This document shows positions 18,093 through 26,046 of a stretch of 64,000 nucleotides of DNA, one piece after another. The translations under genes were made by a program, and so were the position numbers. The number at the start of each line of letters is the position of its first letter. Position 1 is the first letter of the stretch. Below the pieces are notes generated by a model. The model saw nothing but the letters and a program-made list of their open reading frames with translations. It ran no database searches and had not been told where the DNA came from. This DNA comes from a virus. The stretch covers positions 1-64,000 of the IMG/VR virus record IMGVR_UViG_3300044712_000810; one strand, 5' to 3'.

Positions 18093-18330
18093 TATTAATG
18101 AATTTGATATGCAAATTGAATCTCATTTAAAAGAAATTGACAGACTAAAGAAAGCAAAACAAATACTTATTGATAAGTGGCAAGAAACATGTCCACATCC
18201 ATCACAGACATCAAAAAGTACATATTATGAAGGATCTTATTTAGATAGATCCAGATCAATTGAAACGATTTATTGTGCTATATGTGGAAAAAAATTAGGT
18301 GAACAAACACATATTGGATGGTATGCATAG
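18076..18330 (+). CDS. Small zinc-ribbon protein with coiled coil
   Basis: An 84-residue protein. The first half is a charged heptad helix (DMQIESHLKEIDRLKKAKQ), the second a probable zinc site formed by CPH and CAICGKK. It overlaps the previous gene by 17 bases and leads directly into the clamp loader gene. Confidence 0.65.
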   Translation: MSIVDDINEFDMQIESHLKEIDRLKKAKQILIDKWQETCPHPSQTSKSTYYEGSYLDRSRSIETIYCAICGKKLGEQTHIGWYA

Positions 18331-18338
18331 GAGGATAA

Positions 18339-19346
18339 ATGGCAGATCTTAGTCCGAATATTGCGTGGTATCAAAAATATAGACCTAAGACAATAAATGA
18401 CTTAGTTTTTGAAAATGATAACCATAAAACGTTAGTAGAGAATTGGTTAATTCAAGGTTCTATTGATGGTAACGTTTTGTTATATGGACCTCACGGCAAA
18501 GGCAAAACTACTCTTTCACGTATATTAATCACTGAAATCATTAAAAACCAAAACGACTTATATCGCATGATGTCTCGTTCTGTTAAAGAAATTGACGAAA
18601 TTGCGGTATGGATTAAAAAGAAACCCGTTGGCAGTAAAAAGAAAATAGTATATATCGAAGAATTCGATAAACTATCAGGTCAAGCATTAGGTACAATGAA
18701 AGATACTCTCATGGAAGATTATCAATCTCATGCGAGTTTTATATGTACCACAAACCACTATAATTCAATTCCTGGTGCAGTACTCGATAGATTCAATCAT
18801 CAATTAGCATTCGATGGTAAAAATATCGAAGGTGTAAAAAGAAGACTTACCAGTATTCTTGAAGCTGAAGGTGCTAAATTTGATACTGATGAATTCGATA
18901 AATTCATTACTACAAATAGTGGTAGAAGTTTTAGAAAAATCATTAGTTATTTACAAGAATCTTTTGTAAGTAATAATGGCATTATAAATTTCGCACAACT
19001 CGAAAAAGCATTAAATATTGAACAAAACGTTACAAATCTATTTGTAGGTATGATCAATCAAGTAATGCGAATGACTAATCCAAAAGATAAGAAACAATCA
19101 ATGACTTATCCATTGGAAAGTCCAATTGCAAAAGAATATCAACAGTTTGTGACGATACTTCATAATAACTATGATTTGAACTATGGAAGTATATTTGAAA
19201 AGATATATGATAACATCAAGTTCATTCCGATCAAACTAATACTATCGCATTACTTCGAAACTAGCGATCATAAGAAATGGGCACATGCTCATATGATTGG
19301 TTGTTGGTACGAATGTATGAAATGTGCAACTGAAATAACAATGTAG
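18339..19346 (+). CDS. Clamp loader ATPase subunit (RFC/T4 gp44-like)
   Basis: A 335-residue AAA+ protein that would open and load the sliding clamp. The N-terminal WYQKYRPKTINDLVF is the RFC-family signature. Walker A is GPHGKGKTT (50-58), Walker B is VYIEEFDKL (about 104-112, with EE instead of DE), sensor 1 is CTTNHYNSI, and the arginine-finger region is VLDRFNHQL. Ribosome binding site AGGAGGATAA. No small subunit (gp62-like) was recognised; one of the unknown neighbours may fill that role. Confidence 0.88.
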   Translation: MADLSPNIAWYQKYRPKTINDLVFENDNHKTLVENWLIQGSIDGNVLLYGPHGKGKTTLSRILITEIIKNQNDLYRMMSRSVKEIDEIAVWIKKKPVGSKKKIVYIEEFDKLSGQALGTMKDTLMEDYQSHASFICTTNHYNSIPGAVLDRFNHQLAFDGKNIEGVKRRLTSILEAEGAKFDTDEFDKFITTNSGRSFRKIISYLQESFVSNNGIINFAQLEKALNIEQNVTNLFVGMINQVMRMTNPKDKKQSMTYPLESPIAKEYQQFVTILHNNYDLNYGSIFEKIYDNIKFIPIKLILSHYFETSDHKKWAHAHMIGCWYECMKCATEITM

Positions 19347-19353
19347 GTGAAAT

Positions 19354-19743
19354 ATGAAAATCGTTTGTGATTTAATTCAAGCAGATGTTCCAACACTAAA
19401 TGGAAGAATATATTCAAAAAAAATAATGGAACAGTGTATTGAAAATACGCAAGAAAAAATAAAAAATAGGCAGTTATTTATAACACAAACAGATAAACCA
19501 TCACCAAAAGGTATTGTAAATTTAGAAGACTGTTGTGCAGTCATTACAGAATTGAAATTAAATGAAAATAATAAATTTGAAATTACGGTAGAATCATTAT
19601 CCGGTTTCAAAGGTCCAATGTTTGATAAATTTATTAAATATTGCGATGTTAGTCCTTTTGGTATTGGTACTGTCGATCAGAACAATAATATCGGTGAAGA
19701 TTATAAATTAATTTCATTTAATCTTTATCCAAAACAAAAGTAA
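19354..19743 (+). CDS. Hypothetical protein with prohead-protease-like N-terminus
   Basis: A 129-residue protein. The N-terminal NGRIYSKKIMEQCIE and a later SFNLYPKQK recall phage prohead proteases (gp21-like), which often begin with NGRIYP. The catalytic His/Ser pattern is not evident and the protein is short. It may be a relative that has lost activity, or unrelated. It sits between clamp loader and polymerase-like genes, an unexpected place for a head protein. Confidence 0.35.
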   Translation: MKIVCDLIQADVPTLNGRIYSKKIMEQCIENTQEKIKNRQLFITQTDKPSPKGIVNLEDCCAVITELKLNENNKFEITVESLSGFKGPMFDKFIKYCDVSPFGIGTVDQNNNIGEDYKLISFNLYPKQK

Positions 19744-19744
19744 T

Positions 19745-20659
19745 ATGGCATTCTTTGAAGAATTAATGGAAAAATATTATAAAATTACTTTTCCAGAAAA
19801 TGTAAAAGAAATTGCAAAAATAGGAGGCCGAGAAGCATATTACTTAGCGAATGATAAATCCGCATTTGTAAGTGCAAAAACAAAACATGATCGAAATGTA
19901 ATTGAACTCGACATGAAATCGGCATATCCTACACTTTGTAAGATTATTTACAAAGATAATCCACCGGTTCCAGAATTTGTGGAAAAAATATTCTTAATAC
20001 AAGATAAATTAGCAAGAAACGCATTTATTACAACTACACTTGCACATAATCCTGACACAGCAGACGAAATTAAAAGACTTAACCAAATGTGCAAACTAAC
20101 TATTTTCGGTTTTATGTTTGATAATATTGCGACCGGTGACGATGTTGAAATTCTTGAATTCAAGAAAGACGGCATCGTTGCCGTCGTAAATGATGAAACA
20201 AAACAGCTTTTAGAATACGCCATTAATGGCCAAGTTTTAGAACAAGAGTTTACATCATTTATCATTTCAAATGATATCAAATTTCATATCGAAACATATA
20301 ATATATATGCAAGAAGTAACAGAACTTCAATTTTTGTTACAGATGATAAAATTAAACTCAAAGGGCAACATACAAAAATTCCACCATATCTTCATAAATG
20401 TTTGGATGATGTTGCCCGTGGTAATGAATTAAGTACAGATATATATAAATATTATAATAAGACATACTTTGAAATACTAAGATATAATAATTTATCAAAT
20501 GAATTACATGATAAATATATAACATTTGAAAATAAAGTTTTAAATTCAGAAGGACAGTATGAATTACTTACACATCGTACTGTCGTTGATCCTAAGTTAT
20601 ATATCAAAACATTTTTATATCCAACAATCTTAGCACATAAAATTGGAGACTTATCTTGA
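19745..20659 (+). CDS. DNA polymerase B palm-like protein, probably inactive
   Basis: A 304-residue protein with echoes of family B polymerase motifs in order. VIELDMKSAYPTLCK (D56, S59, Y61, P62) matches motif A (DxxSLYPS). NQMCKLTIFGFMFD (about 113-126) resembles motif B (KxxxNxxYG), and EFKKDGIVAVV (D142) resembles motif C but with only one of the two aspartates. It lacks an exonuclease domain. It could be a diverged polymerase-like accessory protein. The intact catalytic motifs of the replicative enzyme are in two other genes (47.6 and 33.1 kb). Confidence 0.45.
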   Translation: MAFFEELMEKYYKITFPENVKEIAKIGGREAYYLANDKSAFVSAKTKHDRNVIELDMKSAYPTLCKIIYKDNPPVPEFVEKIFLIQDKLARNAFITTTLAHNPDTADEIKRLNQMCKLTIFGFMFDNIATGDDVEILEFKKDGIVAVVNDETKQLLEYAINGQVLEQEFTSFIISNDIKFHIETYNIYARSNRTSIFVTDDKIKLKGQHTKIPPYLHKCLDDVARGNELSTDIYKYYNKTYFEILRYNNLSNELHDKYITFENKVLNSEGQYELLTHRTVVDPKLYIKTFLYPTILAHKIGDLS

Positions 20660-20880
20660 AGTTAAATATATCTAAAGAAAAATATATGGCCGCTATTACT
20701 TACTTTACTATAATGGAAGAAAGGCGACCTGACGAAAGAGAATTACTATCAAAAGCAATGGCAATGACAGATGAAGATGTCGAAAGTGTTAAATCATTTG
20801 CTGAAAATTTCACAAAAGATGAAATTGAAGAAATGGTAAAAAGAGCAAAGAAAAATATAACAACGAGTACAACACAATGA
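20656..20880 (+). CDS. Small hypothetical protein
   Basis: A 74-residue acidic helical protein with a TTG start overlapping the upstream stop codon; GGAGAC is 6 bases upstream. It overlaps the HD-domain gene by 4 bases. Function unknown. Confidence 0.6.
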   Translation: MKLNISKEKYMAAITYFTIMEERRPDERELLSKAMAMTDEDVESVKSFAENFTKDEIEEMVKRAKKNITTSTTQ

Positions 20881-21431
20881 CAGAATACTATTTAGAAACG
20901 TATTCAGGAATTAAGTTTTATTATAATGATATTAAACTTGAATATATTAACATTGTTGATATTGCCCATGCTATTGCAATGCAAGCAAGATGTAATGGAC
21001 ACACCGAAAGATTTTATGGAATCGCTGAACATTGTTTAAATGTTTCAGAAATCGTTCCTGATTATTTAAAACTTCCGGCACTCTTACATGATGCTGCTGA
21101 AGCATATGTTGGTGACCTTGTCGGACCTGTTAAATATCAACCCGGACTAGAACGATACCGGGAAATTGAAGATAGAATAACAGGTGCAATATATAAAAAA
21201 TTCGACATAACTGTTTCGGCCGAAGATCGCAAGATTATTAAACTTGCTGATTTACGAATGTTAAAAACTGAAGGTTTGCAGTTATTTAAATATCCAAAAG
21301 AATGGTCATTAATTGCGCCTGATATCACTCCTATTGAAGGTTTTCAGATTCTTGGACTTAATTGGGAACGGGCAAAAGAGTATTATTTAGATGAATTCAA
21401 TCGTCTTATGAGTCTACGAACAAAAATTTAA
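20877..21431 (+). CDS. HD-domain nucleotidase (YfbR-like)
   Basis: A 184-residue HD phosphohydrolase. Metal ligands appear as H in RFYGIAEHCLNVSE, the HD pair in ALLHDAAEAYVGDL and a late aspartate in IKLADLRML. The segment HDAAEAYVGDLVGPVK is typical of YfbR-type 5'-deoxynucleotidases that convert dNMPs to deoxynucleosides. In a phage this would adjust nucleotide pools. It ends the primase-topoisomerase-clamp loader operon. Confidence 0.75.
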   Translation: MTEYYLETYSGIKFYYNDIKLEYINIVDIAHAIAMQARCNGHTERFYGIAEHCLNVSEIVPDYLKLPALLHDAAEAYVGDLVGPVKYQPGLERYREIEDRITGAIYKKFDITVSAEDRKIIKLADLRMLKTEGLQLFKYPKEWSLIAPDITPIEGFQILGLNWERAKEYYLDEFNRLMSLRTKI

Positions 21432-21441
21432 TTTTGTCTAA

Positions 21442-21460
21442 GTTTATATAAATATAATAC
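21442..21460 (+). promoter_or_regulatory. Putative promoter, type A box
   Basis: GTTTATATAAATATAATAC preceded by TTTTGTCTAA. Followed by a hairpin and then a type B box, the same arrangement as at 5940-6064 and 34475-34550. Confidence 0.45.
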
Positions 21461-21516
21461 CCGTGTTCGGGAGTACATTTGGGAACCAACCCAACCCCGA
21501 AAACGTCGAAATTTTA
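21461..21516 (+). terminator. Hairpin between tandem promoter boxes
   Basis: Imperfect long stem: CGTGTTCGGG pairs with CCCGAAAACG with one mismatch, and TTGGG pairs with CCCAA inside. Followed by ATTTTAATATT. Confidence 0.5.
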
Positions 21517-21530
21517 ATATTCTCTAATTT

Positions 21531-21546
21531 CATATAGAAATATTAG
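21531..21546 (+). promoter_or_regulatory. Putative promoter, type B box
   Basis: CATATAGAAATATTAG preceded by TCTCTAATTT, 50 bases before the topoisomerase B start codon. Confidence 0.6.
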
Positions 21547-21596
21547 AAGTACGCGAAACGCGTTTATTTTCTTCTTCAATGTTTTTTGGAGGATTG

Positions 21597-23408
21597 ATGG
21601 AATCATCATATCAAGCATTAGATTCGATTACGATGGTTCGTACACGACCCGGCATGTTTATCGGTGATACTTCAACTCCAAACCATTTGGTAGAAGAAGT
21701 AGTCGACAACATGTTCGACGAAGTTGCGAACGGATTTGCCAGCATTGGATCAGTTTATTTTAATGAAGATGATGGTTCTGTTTGGATCACGGACAATGGA
21801 CGTGGTATCAAAGTAGAATCTATGAAAATCCCATCTGGCGAAATCAAAGATTCTATTGAAGTTTTGTGTACAAAACTTTTCTCAGGATCTAAATTCGATT
21901 TAAAAGATTATGAAACATTAATTGGTATGCACGGCGTTGGTCTGGTAGCTGTTAACGCACTATCAGATTGGCTGTCAATTAGAACTAGAGATAGAACTAA
22001 TAAAAATCAAGTACATGTTTATAATTTTGTTGATGCAAAGTTAGTATCGAAAGAGACAGTCGAAGACAATGACTTAACTAAATCCACAATCGTAGGATTT
22101 AAACCTAGTAATAGGTATTTTGATGACGTTGAGTTCAACGTCAGGTATTTTGCGTCTAGACTTTTATTAACGCAGTCTCAGTTCGAAAATTGTCAATTTT
22201 ATTTTAACAATAAAGAGATCCCAAAAATTTCTTTTGACCAATATGTTAAACGCATGTTAGGTCTTAAGGATGATCATAAAATATATCAATTAAAACATGA
22301 TAAATCAAAGAATGAATCGATTAAAGTATTTATTACTTATGTTGATGACGTTGATACTAATATCTTGAGTGATGTTAATCTAAGATCCTGCGAAGGAACT
22401 TTTATGACATCATTTCAAACACTATTAAAAAATACTTTAAAAGAAAAAATTGACAAAAAATTTAAAAACATTAACTTAAATGATCTATTAACTGGACTAC
22501 GTTTATACGTCTCATTAAGAGTTCCCGAACCTAAGTTTGACTCTCAAACTAAAGTTCGAATGGTTCTCGATGTGAGAAAAAGTCTGATTAAACCTTTAGA
22601 GCAACAAGTTGAATGGTTTTGTTCTCAAAAGGAGATTGTGGATTTAGTTAATCAATTACTTGAACGAAAACTCAATAAGAAATTTACAGCTAAATCAGAT
22701 AAAACAAAGAAATATGTAGATGCCGAAAATAAATTGCGCGACTGTGAAAAGAAACCTGGAGATGTACTATACATCTGTGAAGGTGATAGCGCTGACGGTA
22801 CTCTCAAAAAAATCAAAAATCATCAAGTAGAAGCATCATATCCACTTCGTGGTAAGATGTTAAATATTGAAAAAGCATCATTTGAGAAAATCGAGAAGAA
22901 CAAAGAAATAACCGATCTTAAAGAAGCTTTAGGATCCAAAAACAATAGACGATATCAGAAAATCAAAGTCTTGGCAGACGCAGATTTAGACGGTGCTCAC
23001 ATCGTGACACTATGTCTATTAGTTCTTCAAAAATTAGCTCCGGATATGATACAAGAAGGTAGAGTAAGCGTAATTTTACCACCACTCTACGGTGCCACTA
23101 AAGGCAAACAATTTTATCCGATATATGATGTGAAACATGTTGATTATTATATTAACAATGGCTTTGAAGTATCACGCTTCAAAGGTTTGGGGGAAATGGA
23201 CCCCCATGAATTATCTGCAACAGTCCGATCTGGTGTTGAATATGTCGTTCAATATCCTCAAGATGCAAAAGTTCGTGAAAATCTCGTAAGAATGATAACT
23301 GATACTCAAATCAAACGGGCAATCATGAACGATGACCGTTGCCAAATGGATAGAATACTGCAAGAAGTCTTGCAAAACTTACAACAAAAATCAAAAAACC
23401 CTGATTAG
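21597..23408 (+). CDS. Type IIA DNA topoisomerase, subunit B (GyrB/ParE, T4 gp39-like)
   Basis: A 603-residue ATPase subunit starting at the ATG at 21597, with GGAGG just upstream. The GHKL ATP site shows EEVVDNMFDEVANG (about 33-46), TDNGRGI (65-71) and GMHGVGLVAVNALS (about 110-123). The TOPRIM domain has YICEGDSADGT (about 391-401) and ADADLDGAH (about 460-468), followed by the FKGLGEM motif. It is full-length in a single gene, unlike T4, where this subunit and the TOPRIM part can be split. It partners subunit A at 15.9 kb. Confidence 0.93.
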   Translation: MESSYQALDSITMVRTRPGMFIGDTSTPNHLVEEVVDNMFDEVANGFASIGSVYFNEDDGSVWITDNGRGIKVESMKIPSGEIKDSIEVLCTKLFSGSKFDLKDYETLIGMHGVGLVAVNALSDWLSIRTRDRTNKNQVHVYNFVDAKLVSKETVEDNDLTKSTIVGFKPSNRYFDDVEFNVRYFASRLLLTQSQFENCQFYFNNKEIPKISFDQYVKRMLGLKDDHKIYQLKHDKSKNESIKVFITYVDDVDTNILSDVNLRSCEGTFMTSFQTLLKNTLKEKIDKKFKNINLNDLLTGLRLYVSLRVPEPKFDSQTKVRMVLDVRKSLIKPLEQQVEWFCSQKEIVDLVNQLLERKLNKKFTAKSDKTKKYVDAENKLRDCEKKPGDVLYICEGDSADGTLKKIKNHQVEASYPLRGKMLNIEKASFEKIEKNKEITDLKEALGSKNNRRYQKIKVLADADLDGAHIVTLCLLVLQKLAPDMIQEGRVSVILPPLYGATKGKQFYPIYDVKHVDYYINNGFEVSRFKGLGEMDPHELSATVRSGVEYVVQYPQDAKVRENLVRMITDTQIKRAIMNDDRCQMDRILQEVLQNLQQKSKNPD

Positions 23409-23418
23409 GAGAATTATT

Positions 23419-23841
23419 ATGTCTAATGCACCTTTCGTTCCTCCATTCGCCGGTGGTCCCGTTACTGCTCCTGAAACCCCTTCTGTTGAAGGTGTTGAAA
23501 AGAAAGCCCGCAAGAAAGGCGGAGAGCGTAAGACCCCCAATGCCCCAATGAGCAAGGAAGACATTCAGTTCGTAGTTAAGAATGTAAAGACTATGTCTTA
23601 CAAAGAAATCGCTGATGCCCGTAATCTTACTAAGCATCAAGTTAACCGTGCACTCATGGAAGCCAAGAAAATGCTTCGTGATGGCGCTGGTGAAGATGAA
23701 GCAAAGAAAGCAAAGGTTGAAGCATACATTAAAGATTATCTTAGCCGTCCTGAAGATACCCTTCCTGGCGCTGGCGGACGTAAGTCTGAAGTTAAAGCCG
23801 CTATCAATGACGTTGTTGGTGACATCCTAAGCAGCCTTTAA
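23419..23841 (+). CDS. Helix-turn-helix DNA-binding protein
   Basis: A 140-residue protein. Residues 1-40 are Pro/Gly/Lys-rich and disordered. A helix-turn-helix follows (MSYKEIADARNLTKHQVNRALMEAKKML, about 58-86), similar to sigma-region-4 and transposase-type HTHs. The C-terminal half is a helical domain. Codon use is more G+C-ending than in neighbouring genes, suggesting strong expression. Ribosome binding site AGGAGAATTATT. It may be a transcription factor or nucleoid-type protein. Confidence 0.65.
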   Translation: MSNAPFVPPFAGGPVTAPETPSVEGVEKKARKKGGERKTPNAPMSKEDIQFVVKNVKTMSYKEIADARNLTKHQVNRALMEAKKMLRDGAGEDEAKKAKVEAYIKDYLSRPEDTLPGAGGRKSEVKAAINDVVGDILSSL

Positions 23842-23910
23842 TCAATAGTTTGACGATACACAAATATTAGCTTTTTTCTCAAACTTAATATTCGACGAGA
23901 GTCTTTTCCC

Positions 23911-23946
23911 AAGGTCCGGTCGAAAGACCGGCCTTGGATATTTTAT
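23911..23946 (+). terminator. Hairpin terminator
   Basis: AAGGtCCGGTC-GAAA-GACCGGcCTT stem followed by a T-rich tail (ATATTTTATTT). Confidence 0.7.
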
Positions 23947-23980
23947 TTCACACTCAAAGATATTATGCAAGGAGCTTAGA

Positions 23981-24358
23981 ATGTCTTTCACACTAAACGA
24001 AGTCACTTTAGTCGGACGAATTGGTAAGAAGCCCGAACTAAATAAGACTAAGACTGATATCCCCGTAACAAACTTTTATATTGCTACCGACGAACTCTTA
24101 GCTGAAACCGACGCCAATGGCAGAAAGATGAAGAAAACAGAATGGCACCGTATCGTTGCATGGAAGAAAACTGCCGAGTTTGTTGCAAATCATTTGTCAA
24201 CTGGAACTCTAATCTGTGTCAAAGGCAAGCTCAAATCCCGCGAATGGAAAGACCAAACTGGTCAAGACCGTCGCGTTGTTGAAATTGTTGCAGACAAGAT
24301 TGATGTAGTAACCTGGCCGCCTAAGAAGGACGAAGTTCCTTCTGCAGCCAGCGCTTAA
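23981..24358 (+). CDS. ssb: Single-stranded DNA-binding protein, first copy
   Basis: A 125-residue OB-fold SSB. LNEVTLVGRIGKKPEL, VTNFYIATDE, EWHRIVAWKKTAEFVANHL, GTLICVKGKLKSREW and a final EIVADKIDVV are in SSB order. The C-terminus (EVPSAASA) lacks the acidic DDxPF-like tail used to recruit partners, unlike the second copy at 50.5 kb. Ribosome binding site AAGGAGCTTAGA. Bounded by terminators, so probably its own unit. Confidence 0.92.
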   Translation: MSFTLNEVTLVGRIGKKPELNKTKTDIPVTNFYIATDELLAETDANGRKMKKTEWHRIVAWKKTAEFVANHLSTGTLICVKGKLKSREWKDQTGQDRRVVEIVADKIDVVTWPPKKDEVPSAASA

Positions 24359-24379
24359 ATCCATCCCCCGTATTAACTT

Positions 24380-24404
24380 GGGCCTGATTGTCAGGCCCAT
24401 TTTT
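24380..24404 (+). terminator. Rho-independent terminator
   Basis: GGGCCTGA-TTG-TCAGGCCC followed by ATTTTTAG. Confidence 0.85.
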
Positions 24405-24426
24405 AGTTTTTTTACATGAGGAATAC

Positions 24427-24630
24427 ATGGCTAATAAACCAGGAAACGAATATACAAAACATGAATATATAAAAGCTGAATGTAATAAAAGTGATTGTAT
24501 CCATCACAGCACTGGAATATTCTCTGCAAGATGGGGACATACATACGGAACAGTATTACAACCTTGTATTGCATGTATTCACTTCAACAAAATTGATCTA
24601 TATGTGAAAAAGGAAGAAACGGATGGCTAA
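24427..24630 (+). CDS. Small cysteine-rich protein
   Basis: A 67-residue protein with four cysteines (AECNKSDC and PCIACIH) likely to bind zinc. The ATG at 24427 has GAGGAATAC upstream; the longer frame from 24388 overlaps the terminator. It overlaps the next gene by 8 bases. Confidence 0.65.
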   Translation: MANKPGNEYTKHEYIKAECNKSDCIHHSTGIFSARWGHTYGTVLQPCIACIHFNKIDLYVKKEETDG

Positions 24631-25423
24631 AGCATTAGTTCCTATTTATGAATGTGATCTTTGTGGACATATATCAAAGAATCCATTTGATGTTCGTGTA
24701 TTTAACGGATTAGTATCTGATGGTGAAAATTATATTTTCTCTGACGATTCAATCATGGTAGGTGTGCCTTGTGGATGTATTATAGGACACTTACAGCTTG
24801 GTGAAAAACCAAAACAAAAACAAATCCAGATTCGTAAACCGGCACCAAAACCGGAACCGGAAACCATTTCGGAACACGAAATTTTGGAACCACCTGTCGA
24901 AGTTGTGGAAGATGATCCTATCTACCCCGACTTAGATGCGCCAGATATCGACGACCCAGTTGATACTGGTGAAAGTTTAGGTCTAACAAATCCGGATGAT
25001 ATTTTCGATAGAATTATCGAAGAAAAACAAGAAGATTTAAAACCAGTCCTTCGTGAAGACCAAGAAGGCAAATATTTTGTGTTAAGAAAAATTAATACAG
25101 AAAATGATGAATCTGAATTGATTGCTTCATTAGGTCACGTATCTATTGAATCATTCAAAAAGAATGCATATGACAAATCTTTAGTTGGCGTTTATGTAGC
25201 AGTAATGCTATCCGCCGATGAAATTATAGAAAAAGTTAGAAAGAAAACTGTATCATTTATTGATAACATTATCATGGGTGGAATTCCACATATCACTGAA
25301 AGTGAACTTGATGTATCATTAGATGGTCAACGTGCATATATAACACAGGATGATTATAACAACGCAAGACGTTATTTTACAAAACCTAAATCTTTACAGG
25401 ATATTCTGAAAGAAAAAGAATGA
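24623..25423 (+). CDS. Zinc-ribbon protein with Pro/acidic linker
   Basis: A 266-residue protein with three parts. The N-terminus has a probable zinc site (YECDLCGHI about 8-16 and VPCGCII about 49-55). A Pro/Lys then Pro/Asp/Glu-rich linker follows (about 63-125). The C-terminal domain of about 110 residues is mixed alpha/beta. Family not recognised. The stop overlaps the SemiSWEET start codon. Confidence 0.65.
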   Translation: MAKALVPIYECDLCGHISKNPFDVRVFNGLVSDGENYIFSDDSIMVGVPCGCIIGHLQLGEKPKQKQIQIRKPAPKPEPETISEHEILEPPVEVVEDDPIYPDLDAPDIDDPVDTGESLGLTNPDDIFDRIIEEKQEDLKPVLREDQEGKYFVLRKINTENDESELIASLGHVSIESFKKNAYDKSLVGVYVAVMLSADEIIEKVRKKTVSFIDNIIMGGIPHITESELDVSLDGQRAYITQDDYNNARRYFTKPKSLQDILKEKE

Positions 25424-25686
25424 ATAACATATTAGTAGAGTTGCTAGGATTTATAGCTGGTTCATTAACAACATTCTCAGCAATACCACAAGTACTACGA
25501 GTATATAAAACTAAATCGACAAAAGATCTTAGTGCATTAACATATTTATCAATATGTATCGGCGCGATACTATGGGTAATATATGGAGCAATTGTAGGCT
25601 CATTATCTGTAACTATCATGAGTATTATAAGCGCCATATTAAATGGTTCTATTCTAATCATGAAGTTAAAAGACCTTCAAAAGTAG
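25420..25686 (+). CDS. SemiSWEET (PQ-loop) sugar transporter-like protein
   Basis: An 88-residue membrane protein with three helices (about 5-23, 40-60, 64-83), the exact size of a bacterial SemiSWEET. The PQ-loop signature is TTFSAIPQVLRVYKTKST, followed by the conserved DLSALTYL. SemiSWEETs are homodimers that allow sugars down their gradient. Coupled to the upstream gene by a 4-base overlap and followed by a terminator. A phage copy may alter host sugar flux or envelope permeability; the substrate is not known. Confidence 0.82.
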   Translation: MNNILVELLGFIAGSLTTFSAIPQVLRVYKTKSTKDLSALTYLSICIGAILWVIYGAIVGSLSVTIMSIISAILNGSILIMKLKDLQK

Positions 25687-25692
25687 TAGGTC

Positions 25693-25722
25693 GGGGACGT
25701 TTAAAGCGTCCCCAAAATTTTT
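25693..25722 (+). terminator. Hairpin terminator
   Basis: GGGGACG/CGTCCCC stem with an A/T-rich loop, followed by AAAATTTTTATTTTT. Confidence 0.75.
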
Positions 25723-25736
25723 ATTTTTAACTGAAT

Positions 25737-25751
25737 CATATAGAAATAATA
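25737..25751 (+). promoter_or_regulatory. Putative promoter, type B box
   Basis: CATATAGAAATAATA directly before the ribosome binding site of the membrane-protein pair at 25771. Confidence 0.6.
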
Positions 25752-25770
25752 TGATCGGGAGGTTAACCTT

Positions 25771-26046
25771 ATGTGGGCACTAGTTGAATTTCTTGTTTTC
25801 GTTATGGCGTGTGCTTTTGTTGTTACGCAACTTTTGTTGCCAGCAATAAGAAACACACCATATTTTCCGGTTTTCAGAAAAACTGGAAAACAGGTGACAA
25901 AGACCGAATGTGAAATCAAAACACTCAACGAACTCGAACAAATACAAACACTGGAGGAGACACGCGATGAACTTGCTGGACGAATTGAAAGAAAGGTTCG
26001 AAAAGGATCCGAGGAGATCGTCGATGGGACAGTCGATGGAAAGTAA
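25771..26046 (+). CDS. Single-pass membrane protein upstream of SPFH gene
   Basis: A 91-residue protein with one N-terminal membrane helix (about 3-25) followed by a charged helical tail. GGGAGGTTAACCTT lies upstream. It overlaps the SPFH gene by 80 bases in another frame, so the two are probably translated together and may interact at the membrane. Confidence 0.65.
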   Translation: MWALVEFLVFVMACAFVVTQLLLPAIRNTPYFPVFRKTGKQVTKTECEIKTLNELEQIQTLEETRDELAGRIERKVRKGSEEIVDGTVDGK

